The position numbers and the translations under genes were made by a program. 31,559 nucleotides of DNA, taken from JAISST01 sp050434145. Its GTDB lineage: Bacteria > Fusobacteriota > Fusobacteriia > Fusobacteriales > Fusobacteriaceae. The notes below the pieces were generated by a model, which was not told where the DNA came from, did no database searches, and saw only the letters and a program-made list of their open reading frames with translations. Shown here in pieces: positions 15,995 to 23,081 of this stretch. Position 1 is the stretch's first letter, and every line of letters starts with the position of its first letter. The stretch is taken from positions 1-31,559 of the forward strand of contig NZ_JBNPVX010000035.1 of the NCBI RefSeq assembly GCF_050434145.1. The letters are read 5' to 3'.

Positions 15995-16327
15995 TTATTT
16001 AACTCTAATAAATCCTTGATAATCTGTATCTGTATAATAGATTTTACCATCACTTCCAGTTACAAATCTTTCAGCACCTTTACCTTTTCTTTGTATCTTA
16101 TTGTGAACATCATGTTCTCTATATATAATCTCATTTCCATCTTCATCTTTTTCAGGTAAACGCTTTTCCCTGTTTTCAAATTCTTTGAATTCGTAATCAG
16201 AAAGATAATTGCTGTTTATTAGTCTACAACATATTTCCATTAATAAATTTATATCATCACTCTTAATTTCTGTATCTCCATAAGGATCTAAATCATTAAT
16301 GTATCTGATATCAATATCAATCATCAT
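15995..16327 (-). CDS. Barnase-like (N1/T1 family) ribonuclease toxin domain, catalytic His replaced
   Basis: 110 residues from ATG 16327. The second half aligns by eye with barnase: ENREKRLPEKDEDGNEIIYR with barnase's SNREGKLPGKSGRTWR, then REHDV (barnase READI; general base Glu71, equivalent to Glu73), ERFVTGSDGKIYY (Arg87 at the equivalent position), and TDTDYQGFIRV against TTDHYQTFTKI. The general-acid His102 of barnase is Asp102 here (GAT, one base from CAT), so activity should be very low. No ribosome binding site precedes the ATG. The frame is open 60 nt further up to a TGA, suggesting it was once the end of a longer CdiA-type protein. A barstar-like gene follows directly. Confidence 0.75.
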   Translation of the reverse strand: MMIDIDIRYINDLDPYGDTEIKSDDINLLMEICCRLINSNYLSDYEFKEFENREKRLPEKDEDGNEIIYREHDVHNKIQRKGKGAERFVTGSDGKIYYTDTDYQGFIRVK

Positions 16328-16394
16328 GCGATTTCTATATAAATATTCTTGTAAATCTTCACTTAATGTTACTCATCTTTCTTCAAAATTTATA

Positions 16395-17224
16395 CTATCC
16401 TTTGATTTTGCCATGTAAAAAAGCTATACCCATTATTTTTACCACCTTTTTTTTAGGAAATGCAGTTGTAATATTTCCGTTCGGATCTACAACTACTTTT
16501 ATCTTTGTATTTATTGGTTTCCCTTTTGTATTAATCCTTATTGAATTACCATACATATATTCAAATATATAACCACTTCGACCTTTTGTATTTAGTTTTA
16601 TGATAGAATTTGAATTTTTTAATACAAATTTAAGGTTTTCTTTTTGATAATCAGCAATAGTGATAATAAATATCACGAATTCTTTCCATATCTAAATCAC
16701 TAATTTTTTCACTTTTATTTTTATCTAATTCTGCTAAAATACCTTTTACATTTCTACCATTAACTCTTTCTACCAAACTTTCAGCAACATCTTTTTCTAA
16801 AATATACTTCATAATAATACCTTTTAACTCTTTCAGTGCTTTATCTTTATCCATACCTAATCTCACTTCCGCCACCAACTGCCCATGCTGTTAATAGTAT
16901 TGCTGTTCCTACTACTTCATTCTTATTTGCAGCTTTATCTATTTCAAATTGTCTTTTATCTATCTCTTCAAAGCTTTTTCCATATAGCGGTTCTGTTTTC
17001 CCTGTAAATGAATGCGCTCCATCAGCCATATTTACGTCTATATTTTCTGGTTTTCCTTCACGCCCTGCATATACGTTTATTAGTCCTTTGGACTCCATTT
17101 CCAATAATTTTGAAAATTCTATACCTATTATCTCTCCATTTATAGTCTTATCTGGATTTACTTCAAGACCTAGTATCATTATAGGGACACGTGTACCATT
17201 TTCCAGTACAATACCTTGATAATT
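16395..17224 (-). pseudogene. Frameshifted CdiA-type pretoxin/toxin fragment
   Basis: Three overlapping frames make one decayed protein: 17224-16847 (ENGTRVPIMILGLEVN ... DKAANKNEVVGTAILL ... WAVGGG), 16878-16651 (DKDKALKELKGIIMKYI ... ERIRDIYYHY) and 16676-16395 (ADYQKENLKFVLKNSNS ... INTKIKVVVDPNGNITTAFP). Each junction is a single-base slip. The KVVVDPNGNITTAFP ending resembles the C-terminal strand of many small CdiA-CT nuclease toxins, but I cannot name the family. An A8 run near the end adds a non-conserved tail; with A7 it would stop just after FPKK. A short open piece (MAKSKDSINFEER) follows. Probably an inactive orphan toxin module. Confidence 0.65.
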
Positions 17225-17275
17225 TCATCGCGTATTTCTCTCTATTAGTATATTTCTCAGAAGTAGATTTTAGTT

Positions 17276-18127
17276 CTACTCAGTTGATTTAAAATCTATT
17301 TTACTTATCCCATCTCTTATATCATTAATATCATTTTTTAATTGCTCTAGTGTTACTATTTTTTCTGTCTCTCCATTATACATTATAGAAACTTCAGTTT
17401 GTTTCAGATCTTTTTTTGTTAAATTATCTGTATAGAATCTATAAAATTCAATCTCTTCAATATTTATATTTTCAAAAAATTCTAAGCTTTCTATTAAATT
17501 TGTCCCACTCCATAATTTCATTGGAATAGATTTAATACAATATATTTTTTCTTCTTCTAGCAATTTTTTCAGAAAAAACTCATATCTTTTTTCTATATTA
17601 GAATTATAAAATATCTCTTCATAATTTTTATAACATGCTTTTTTTCTTATTTTTTCTTCATAATTATTTTTATATTTATATACTATTTCACACATTTTTT
17701 CATACTCTTTTTTTGTCAATTTATAGCCTATGTACAGTTCTGATTTTGATAAATTAATTTTAACTGTCTTATATTTTTTCAAATTGAATATATAATTTTC
17801 AATTACTGGGGTTGTATTATGCAAAGAAGGTTGATATTCTAGTGATTTTATCTCAGCTAATGCTATGAATCTCTCCTTTGAAAAACCTAATTTAATTTTC
17901 ATTTCCCCATTATCTAATGTTAGTACTTCTGTTTCCCAGATCATAATTTTTTTATATATTAATGGTAATGCAAAAAATGGAATAAAAAAAAGTATCAATT
18001 CTATATCACGACCAATAAGTGTCAGTACAGCACATAAAATTAGATAAAAAATAAAAAATGAAAAAAATTCTCTATTATTATCTATTATTAAAATACATTT
18101 CTTTTTTTTTATTTTTACTTTTAACAT
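17276..18127 (-). CDS. Two-helix membrane protein, candidate immunity protein
   Basis: 283 residues. I chose ATG 18127 (MLKVKIKKKKC) because TTGGAGA lies 5 nt upstream; the frame is open to an ATG at 18169 without a site. After a basic start come two close hydrophobic segments (about residues 21-40 and 44-62) separated by GRDIE. A long, charged, Lys/Glu-rich cytoplasmic part follows, with a PH-like beginning (ETEVLTLDNGEMKIKLGF). No known family recognised. It directly follows the orphan toxin gene ending at 18293, the classical immunity position. A membrane location hints that the partner toxin acts on the inner membrane (inference). Codon use matches its neighbours. Confidence 0.55.
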   Translation of the reverse strand: MLKVKIKKKKCILIIDNNREFFSFFIFYLILCAVLTLIGRDIELILFFIPFFALPLIYKKIMIWETEVLTLDNGEMKIKLGFSKERFIALAEIKSLEYQPSLHNTTPVIENYIFNLKKYKTVKINLSKSELYIGYKLTKKEYEKMCEIVYKYKNNYEEKIRKKACYKNYEEIFYNSNIEKRYEFFLKKLLEEEKIYCIKSIPMKLWSGTNLIESLEFFENINIEEIEFYRFYTDNLTKKDLKQTEVSIMYNGETEKIVTLEQLKNDINDIRDGISKIDFKSTE

Positions 18128-19534
18128 TTTATCTCCAAAATTACTCATATGAAATACAAATATAGTCATAAATAAATATAGTCAACTTATTTTGATGGTC
18201 AAATTTTGATCTACACTTCTTATCTAATAAATTGACCTTAAAAGCTAAATTTTTCCAAATTTAATATATTTATTAATAAAAACTCTTTTAATTTATTTTA
18301 TTAGATGTTTCTGAATATTCTTATTAGACATGTCAGGTTCCCTTACTATTACAGTTTGAAATGTCCTTAAACTTTTGACTTCTTTTTGTAATTTTATCAT
18401 CAAATCAATTAACTCTATAGTATTTTTCATACTTGTAACTAAACCTGGTTTTGATTTTTCTTCAATTTCTTTAGCTATATCTAATATGTCATCAGTTGGT
18501 GTAAATTCTTCTAAATAGCTAGGTGACATAAAAACGTTATCTATTGAATAATATATATTAGCATCTAGGGCTGATACTCCAACTCCAAATTTGTAACCCG
18601 AATAGTGTCCTGCACCTAAACCTACCCCTTCATTTATAGATTCTATTCCGTATTCAAAAATACTTAATCCCCAATTTCTACTATTAGTTCCACCCAACTC
18701 CTTTGGACTATTTACAGTTGGTAATACTAATGCACTTATAGTTATACCTACATCAGGAGACGAAACTCCTATACCAATGTCTTTATATGCTACTCGATAT
18801 CCTTTTTTATTTTCTGTATCTACAATTATATAGCATGTCTGCCCTCCATTTACTCTCAATAAAAATGCAGGAAAAGACCCATTATATGACATCCCAATTG
18901 CCACATCCCTCAAATCATCGTTAGCTCTCGAGTCATTGTAGTCTTTTGTTGAGATAATTATTCGGCCTGCTGCTACTTCTGTTGATATATGAAATCCTAT
19001 ACTTCCTTCTTTTATTTTATTAAAATTTGTCAATGATGAAGCAGCTGACTCATCTATATCTTTATCTGCATATGTTCCATGCATTCCTTCATGTCCTAAT
19101 TCTTCCAACATACTTGTTGAATCTCCAAAGCCATTTCCATGTAGATTGATAAATACTTTTCCTTTGGTATCATCTACTGACATTCCTGATTTTATTTTTT
19201 CATCTTCTATAAATTGTATTGAATAAAAATCTTTTCCATATTCTGCTAATAACGGTTTTAGTAATCCAGATATTTTATCCATTGTTTCTTCATCAATTAC
19301 TAATTCTCCATTTCCATTTATGTAATCATTTATAAGATTTTTTAATTCTTTATCTACACCATAGGCATAAGCTACTATATCAAAGCCATTTTTTCCTAAG
19401 TTATTTGCTAATTGCCCAAACACATTATATTTTGGATTATTTATCCCTTGATATACACCTTTAGCCACTTGTGGTACCAATGTTGTTGTTTTCAAGAAGT
19501 CTATCACAAACTGTTGACGTGTACTTTGGTTCAG

Positions 19535-19633
19535 ACCCTCAGCTGGGCTTCGCTTTGCTCTGCTACGCTGTGAGATAGTGGTCTTCTAGATAATACTCAA
19601 TGCTTTGCATTTCGTTTTATCAAGAAGCCACTA
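19535..19633 (-). repeat. Structured palindromic element PE1 (99 nt)
   Basis: Minus strand: starts TAGTGGCTTCTTGATAAAA, inner hairpin ATGC-AAA-GCAT, returns TATCTAGAAGACCACT, then a GC-richer second half ending CAGCTGAGGGT. Inserted after ACA GAT AT and before CTG AAC. The paralogue reads ACA GAT ATG CTG AAT, so one base of the flank differs; keeping the element's last T restores the frame. Same site as PE8. Confidence 0.85.
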
Positions 19634-19809
19634 ATATCTGTATGAAGTGTTGTATCTATTTGTTCTATTTCTTTATCTCTTGTTATTACTTGAGCATTAT
19701 CTAAAGATGTATTTATCCCTCTTTCTTCAAAATTAACCTTTATTCCATTCTCATAAGCTATGCTATTTACAAAAGTAGAATTCGTATCTTGTCTTTTATC
19801 TGACATGCC

Positions 19810-19909
19810 AGCCTCAGCTGTTGGCCCACTTCGCTTGCCTACGCTTTGACATAGTGGCCTACTAACCAAATCTCAAGACATTGTCTTTCGATTTGCAAAG
19901 TAGTCACTA
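19810..19909 (-). repeat. Structured palindromic element PE2 (100 nt)
   Basis: Minus strand: starts TAGTGACTACTTTGCAAATC, inner hairpin AAGAC-AAT-GTCTT, returns GATTTGGTTAGTAGGCCACT, ends CAGCTGAGGCT. Inserted exactly between the codons TAT and GGC (Q-Y | G-M in the paralogue, TAT GGT). Its first three bases are an in-frame TAG. Confidence 0.85.
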
Positions 19910-19963
19910 ATATTGAATACTCGCCTGTGGTACTTTTAAATCTGCTGTTATTCCACTTAGTCC

Positions 19964-20070
19964 TGCCGCTTCTTACGGCTCTTCACTTCGTGAATCGCTT
20001 CCAGCGCGACATACTATCCACCTAAGTAAGTGCTCAATGCTATGCATTTCGACTTACTAAGTGGATAGCA
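19964..20070 (-). repeat. Structured palindromic element PE3 (107 nt, subfamily II)
   Basis: Minus strand: starts TGCTATCCACTTAGTAAGTC, inner hairpin ATGC-ATA-GCAT, returns ACTTACTTAGGTGGATAG. The second half holds three small hairpins (CGCT/AGCG, TTCAC/GTGAA, GCCG/CGGC) and ends GCGGCA. Inserted exactly between TTT and GGA (G-F | G-L). Ends differ from subfamily I but the architecture is the same. Confidence 0.85.
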
Positions 20071-20118
20071 AAAGCCTGCATTTTTACTATAGTCTTTATC
20101 TTTTAAGTCATTCACAAC

Positions 20119-20216
20119 CATCTCTTACATCGGCTCTCCTTGTTCGCTCTCGCAGCGATGTCGTGGTCTACTAAGCAAGATTCAGACTTCGTCTTTCACT
20201 TGCCAAGTAGCCACGA
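20119..20216 (-). repeat. Structured palindromic element PE4 (98 nt)
   Basis: Minus strand: starts TCGTGGCTACTTGGCAAG, inner hairpin AGAC-GAA-GTCT, returns CTTGCTTAGTAGACCACGA. The outer stem CGTGG/CCACG carries a compensated change from AGTGG/CCACT. The second half is closed by ACATCG/CGATGT. Inserted after GAA AT and before GTT GTG; the paralogue has ATA GTT, so one base of the target is replaced. Confidence 0.83.
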
Positions 20217-20452
20217 ATTTCTTTGGCATTTATAATCATTAGGGCATTTTCACTTAAGCTGCCTATTATTGCTCCTGTGTTAGTTAAAGTATTACCTACA
20301 TTAATAGTTCCACCTTCTCTACCTACCAAAGATGTTTGATTACTTACCCATTCTTGTTCCCCTACACTTTTACTTGCATTAAAGCTACCACTTAGTGACG
20401 ATGTTGGATTTTTTACCAAGGTGCTTGGATTAATATTACTTAAAGATAATCC

Positions 20453-20552
20453 ACCCTCATCTGGGCTTCACTCCGTTCAGCGTCGATTCGAGATAGTGGT
20501 CTTCTAGATAAGAACTCAATGCTTTGCATTTCTTCTTATCAAGAAGCCACTA
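20453..20552 (-). repeat. Structured palindromic element PE5 (100 nt)
   Basis: Minus strand: starts TAGTGGCTTCTTGATAAGAA, inner hairpin ATGC-AAA-GCAT, returns TTCTTATCTAGAAGACCACT (8-bp middle stem fully paired), ends CAGATGAGGGT. Inserted exactly between TTT and GGA (G-F | G-L), with an in-frame TAG at once. Confidence 0.85.
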
Positions 20553-20619
20553 AAATCCACTACTCTTACTACTTGAGTTCATTTTATCTTGTAATGATTC
20601 TACTGTAAGATTGCCACCT

Positions 20620-20724
20620 GCCGCTGCTTGTGGCTCACCACTTTGTGGTTCGCTGCCATCACGGCATACTATCTATTAAGTAAAATTTCGGAGTTTTGCT
20701 CCTCATTTCACTAAATAGCTAGCA
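20620..20724 (-). repeat. Structured palindromic element PE6 (105 nt, subfamily II)
   Basis: Minus strand: starts TGCTAGCTATTTAGTGAAAT, inner hairpin GGAG-CAAAA-CTCC, returns ATTTTACTTAATAGATAG. The second half is closed by TGCCG/CGGCA with CCAC/GTGG inside and ends GCGGC(A). Inserted between GAT AT and AGGTGGC; the paralogue reads GAT ATA GGT GGC, so removal restores the frame. Confidence 0.84.
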
Positions 20725-20813
20725 ATATCTAAGACTAGGTGTTCTCCTTCTACATTAGCTCCACTAAATGTTGCATTGCCTACTGTTGTCAGTACAAAGT
20801 CTCCACCTGCATT

Positions 20814-20915
20814 AGCCTCAGCTGGGCATCGCATTCTGCTCTGCTACGCTTTGACATAGTGGTCTACTAACCAAAACTTCAGTGCTGTGCACTTCATTTT
20901 GCCAAGTAGCCACTA
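20814..20915 (-). repeat. Structured palindromic element PE7 (102 nt)
   Basis: Minus strand: starts TAGTGGCTACTTGGCAAAAT, inner hairpin GTGC-ACA-GCAC, returns TTTTGGTTAGTAGACCACT, ends CAGCTGAGGCT. Inserted after ACA ACA AT and before AAT GCA. Same site as PE9 and almost identical to it, so duplicated with its host gene. Confidence 0.85.
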
Positions 20916-21069
20916 ATTGTTGTATTGTTATATTGTACCATATCTGTATTAGATTTGCTCTTATTCATGTTAAAGCTACCAGTTGCTACTTTGCCTAAAA
21001 AGTCGTATCCCAAATTAGAAACTTTCAAACTACTTTTTCTTTGTTATAATAAATTTTTTTACTAGTCTA

Positions 21070-21789
21070 TTAATTATCTTCAAAATGCACCATATCATAT
21101 GGGTAATACTGACAATCTTTTAATGAACTATCATCTAGTTCAAGTAATTTAGCCACCGCTCCTGCTACAAAACACCAATAGCCTGAATATGCATCCCATT
21201 TTGTATTTTTATGACTATTATACCAAACATATGCTCTACTACCTTTATACCATCTTTTCTCTACAAAATCTTCCAACAACATTTGTGCAGTTTCTTTATT
21301 TTCAGCATTTATCACATCTTGTAAGTACAAATATGGTTTAGGAATCTTCATTTTCACATTCTCTATTTTCCATTCCGGATCTAATCCATGTAAAAGAAAA
21401 TCAACTAAATAATCTTTAAATTTTATTTTTGCTATTAATTCTGTCAATTTTTTTATGTCATCCTTATCTATCCCTAACATAATTGGAATTGAAATCATTG
21501 ATAATAATTTATCATGAGCCCCAGTTTCACCTCTACTTTTAGTATAACAATCTATCATATCAGGTATAATTTTTTTTATTTCTTGCACAGGTTTACCTAT
21601 AGAAAATAAAGCTTCTACTTTTATTAAATAGAGGTCAGCTAGTCCTCCTCTACAAACTATAACCTCTAAAATATTTTCTCCTCTTTCTATGAGATGTCTA
21701 TTTAGTATTTTTTTAGTCTCATCTATTTCATTAGAAATATGTTCTATATATCTCAAAAAATATTCTTCATCTTTTATCTTATCTCTCAT
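21070..21789 (-). CDS. PoNi-type immunity protein (DUF1910/DUF1911)
   Basis: 239 residues, no signal peptide, cytoplasmic. The N-terminal half (RDKIKDEEYFLRYIEHISNE, ENILEVIVCRGGLADLYLI) fits DUF1910. The C-terminal part has DUF1911 hallmarks: WYNSHKNTKWDAYSGYWCF, AGAVAKLLELDDSSLKDC, YYPYDMVHF. Such proteins neutralise PoNe-type DNase toxins (PD-(D/E)xK fold) delivered by secretion systems. No PoNe-like toxin is visible just upstream, so this is an orphan immunity gene; the preceding genes are small secreted proteins. The ATG at 21789 has AGAGGT 5 nt before it. It ends 15 nt before the 5' remnant of the next haemagglutinin fragment. Confidence 0.82.
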   Translation of the reverse strand: MRDKIKDEEYFLRYIEHISNEIDETKKILNRHLIERGENILEVIVCRGGLADLYLIKVEALFSIGKPVQEIKKIIPDMIDCYTKSRGETGAHDKLLSMISIPIMLGIDKDDIKKLTELIAKIKFKDYLVDFLLHGLDPEWKIENVKMKIPKPYLYLQDVINAENKETAQMLLEDFVEKRWYKGSRAYVWYNSHKNTKWDAYSGYWCFVAGAVAKLLELDDSSLKDCQYYPYDMVHFEDN

Positions 21790-21842
21790 TTTTACCTCTT
21801 AATATCTATTTTTTTTCAATTATAAATTTTTATGAAAGAATA

Positions 21843-22433
21843 TTAAACTTTATTTTTTTTATTTTGTATAAATTCAATGATCTCATTTAACAGCATTATA
21901 AAATTTTGAATATCTTGATCTTCATAAACTTCAATTTTGTCACCTAGTATAAATGTCAACTCTTCCCCACTATGTACAAATTCTACTGCGTACAAACATC
22001 TAAAATCAGCTTCTTTTCCAGCTACTTTGAAGTCTCTAACCTGTCCATCTTCTTGATCAATTATACTATAAAAATATTTTAACTTATTATAATGTTTTAA
22101 ATCCACATTTGTCAAATCTCTATTGTTTAAAGCAGTAATACCTTTCATTAATCTAGAGTTAATATTTCGTTCTAATTCATATTCTTCCATTATTTCTGTA
22201 TAAAAATAATAATCATGATTTATATCACTTTTATTTTGTACATAGTTTGTATAAAGAATTTTCAAATTACTTGAAATATAAATTTTTTCTGTAGGATGTC
22301 TTATTATTCCACTAATTGGTATTTTTTTTATAGTCAATATTATTTCATTTTCCCTTAAAAAATTGTATACAGAAGTAGAACTTATTGAATTACAACAAAG
22401 CAGAAAAAATAATAAAAATCTAACCTTAATCAC
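21843..22433 (-). CDS. Small secreted protein, candidate immunity family member 1
   Basis: 196 residues from GTG 22433 (GAGGT 8 nt upstream). A signal peptide of about 20 residues (FLLFFLLCCNSISS) carries Cys-Cys, but no clear lipobox. The mature part shares a layout with the proteins at 22448, 24872 and 26874: a short strand ending ILTIKKIP, then YISSNLKILYTNY, a variable middle, then YAVEFVHSGEELTFILGDKI and a final helix with IQNFIMLLNEIIEFI. Function unknown. All four lie directly after toxin tails in this array, so I infer periplasmic immunity proteins. 14 nt from its upstream paralogue, hence co-transcribed. Confidence 0.6.
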   Translation of the reverse strand: MIKVRFLLFFLLCCNSISSTSVYNFLRENEIILTIKKIPISGIIRHPTEKIYISSNLKILYTNYVQNKSDINHDYYFYTEIMEEYELERNINSRLMKGITALNNRDLTNVDLKHYNKLKYFYSIIDQEDGQVRDFKVAGKEADFRCLYAVEFVHSGEELTFILGDKIEVYEDQDIQNFIMLLNEIIEFIQNKKNKV

Positions 22434-22447
22434 AATAATTACCTCAC

Positions 22448-23080
22448 TTATTTATTATCAATTTCATCAATTAAATTATTTATAATTATTAATGATTTTA
22501 TAAACTCATCTGATGTATGTTGATAAAGTATTTCATTTGATGCTACTAAAAACATTGTACTTTTTTCTACAATTTCTACTTCATAGATTGAATTAATTCT
22601 TACATTTTCAACCTTTTTCCTATTAACCTGAATTCCAGAATATCTATGAGTTCCTCCTCTCTGTTTTTTAGAATTGCCCAACTCAAGAAGGTATAACTCA
22701 TCTGAATAAAAAGAAATACCTTCTTTTGTTAAATCTAAACCTTTTAAAAAAGTAAATAATAAATTAAATGTTTCTGCATAACTTTTATCTAAAATTACTG
22801 TAGAATATTTTTTTTTAAAAAAACCATTATTCACATATTTATCATTTTTATTTCTCCATACTTTGTCTGGATAATAGCTTATTTTTAATATTTTTAAATC
22901 TTTAGAAAAATAATATTCATCAAAAGGATACCTATGTGACTTGTTATTCTCATTTACTTTCTCATATGGAATTTTCTTTATAACTAATTCTATTCTATTA
23001 TTCTTAAAAAATTCATTAAGAGGATTTCCATAAATATTAAATTGAACCAATAATATAATCATTAATATTCTTTTTCTCAT
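22448..23080 (-). CDS. Small secreted protein, candidate immunity family member 2
   Basis: 210 residues. Signal peptide RILMIILLVQFNIYG, then NRIELVIKKIPYEK, YPFDEYYFSKDLKILKISYY, GFFKKKYSTVILDKS, YEVEIVEKSTMFLVASNEI and a C-terminal helix. It is closest to the member at 26874 (shared YPFDEYYFS and KKYSxI). The ATG at 23080 has AGGAAAG just upstream and lies one base after the stop of the toxin frame ending at 23082, so it is translated with that toxin and is its most likely partner. No known domain recognised. Confidence 0.62.
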   Translation of the reverse strand: MRKRILMIILLVQFNIYGNPLNEFFKNNRIELVIKKIPYEKVNENNKSHRYPFDEYYFSKDLKILKISYYPDKVWRNKNDKYVNNGFFKKKYSTVILDKSYAETFNLLFTFLKGLDLTKEGISFYSDELYLLELGNSKKQRGGTHRYSGIQVNRKKVENVRINSIYEVEIVEKSTMFLVASNEILYQHTSDEFIKSLIIINNLIDEIDNK

Positions 23081-23081
23081 A

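Larger units (their letters stand above)
18293..21055 (-). pseudogene. Orphan FhaB/CdiA fragment with distinct toxin tail, interrupted by seven ~100-nt elements
   Basis: Begins near 21040 inside a filamentous-haemagglutinin repeat (SNLGYDFLGK..SFNMNKSKSN) and follows the paralogue at 27612-30652 through GDFVLTTVGNATFSG, NPTSSLSGSFNASKS and NAQVITRDKEIEQI to the pretoxin domain (NLGKNGFDIVAYAYGVD, ELGHEGMHGTYAD). It then diverges after LTNFNKIKEG into a unique Gly-rich tail (GVGLGAGHYSGYKFGVGVSA) ending at 18293. Seven structured elements (19535-20915) break it. With them removed I can read one frame of about 680 codons without any other stop or shift. The HEGMH motif may bind zinc. Toxin activity unknown. 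Whether the gene is dead or expressed after removal of the elements is open. Confidence 0.75.

Noticed and set aside
16366..17219. Plus-strand frames over the decayed toxin at 16395-17224
   Set aside because: The minus strand gives protein-like segments matching CdiA-type tails; the plus frames are hydrophobic shadows.
19597..19869. Short frames such as 19597-19869 and 20171-20419 as separate genes
   Set aside because: They are the pieces of the haemagglutinin frame between elements, starting or ending inside element sequence.
19535..20915. T4 gene 60-style translational bypass as a proven mechanism for the elements
   Set aside because: Matching take-off and landing codons are not seen: for example TTT before PE5 has no TTT at its end. 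Bypass stays only one of several possibilities.
19535..20915. In-frame peptide-coding palindromes like Rickettsia RPE
   Set aside because: Lengths of 98, 100 and 107 nt are not multiples of three and every copy brings an early stop, so they do not add peptide to the protein.
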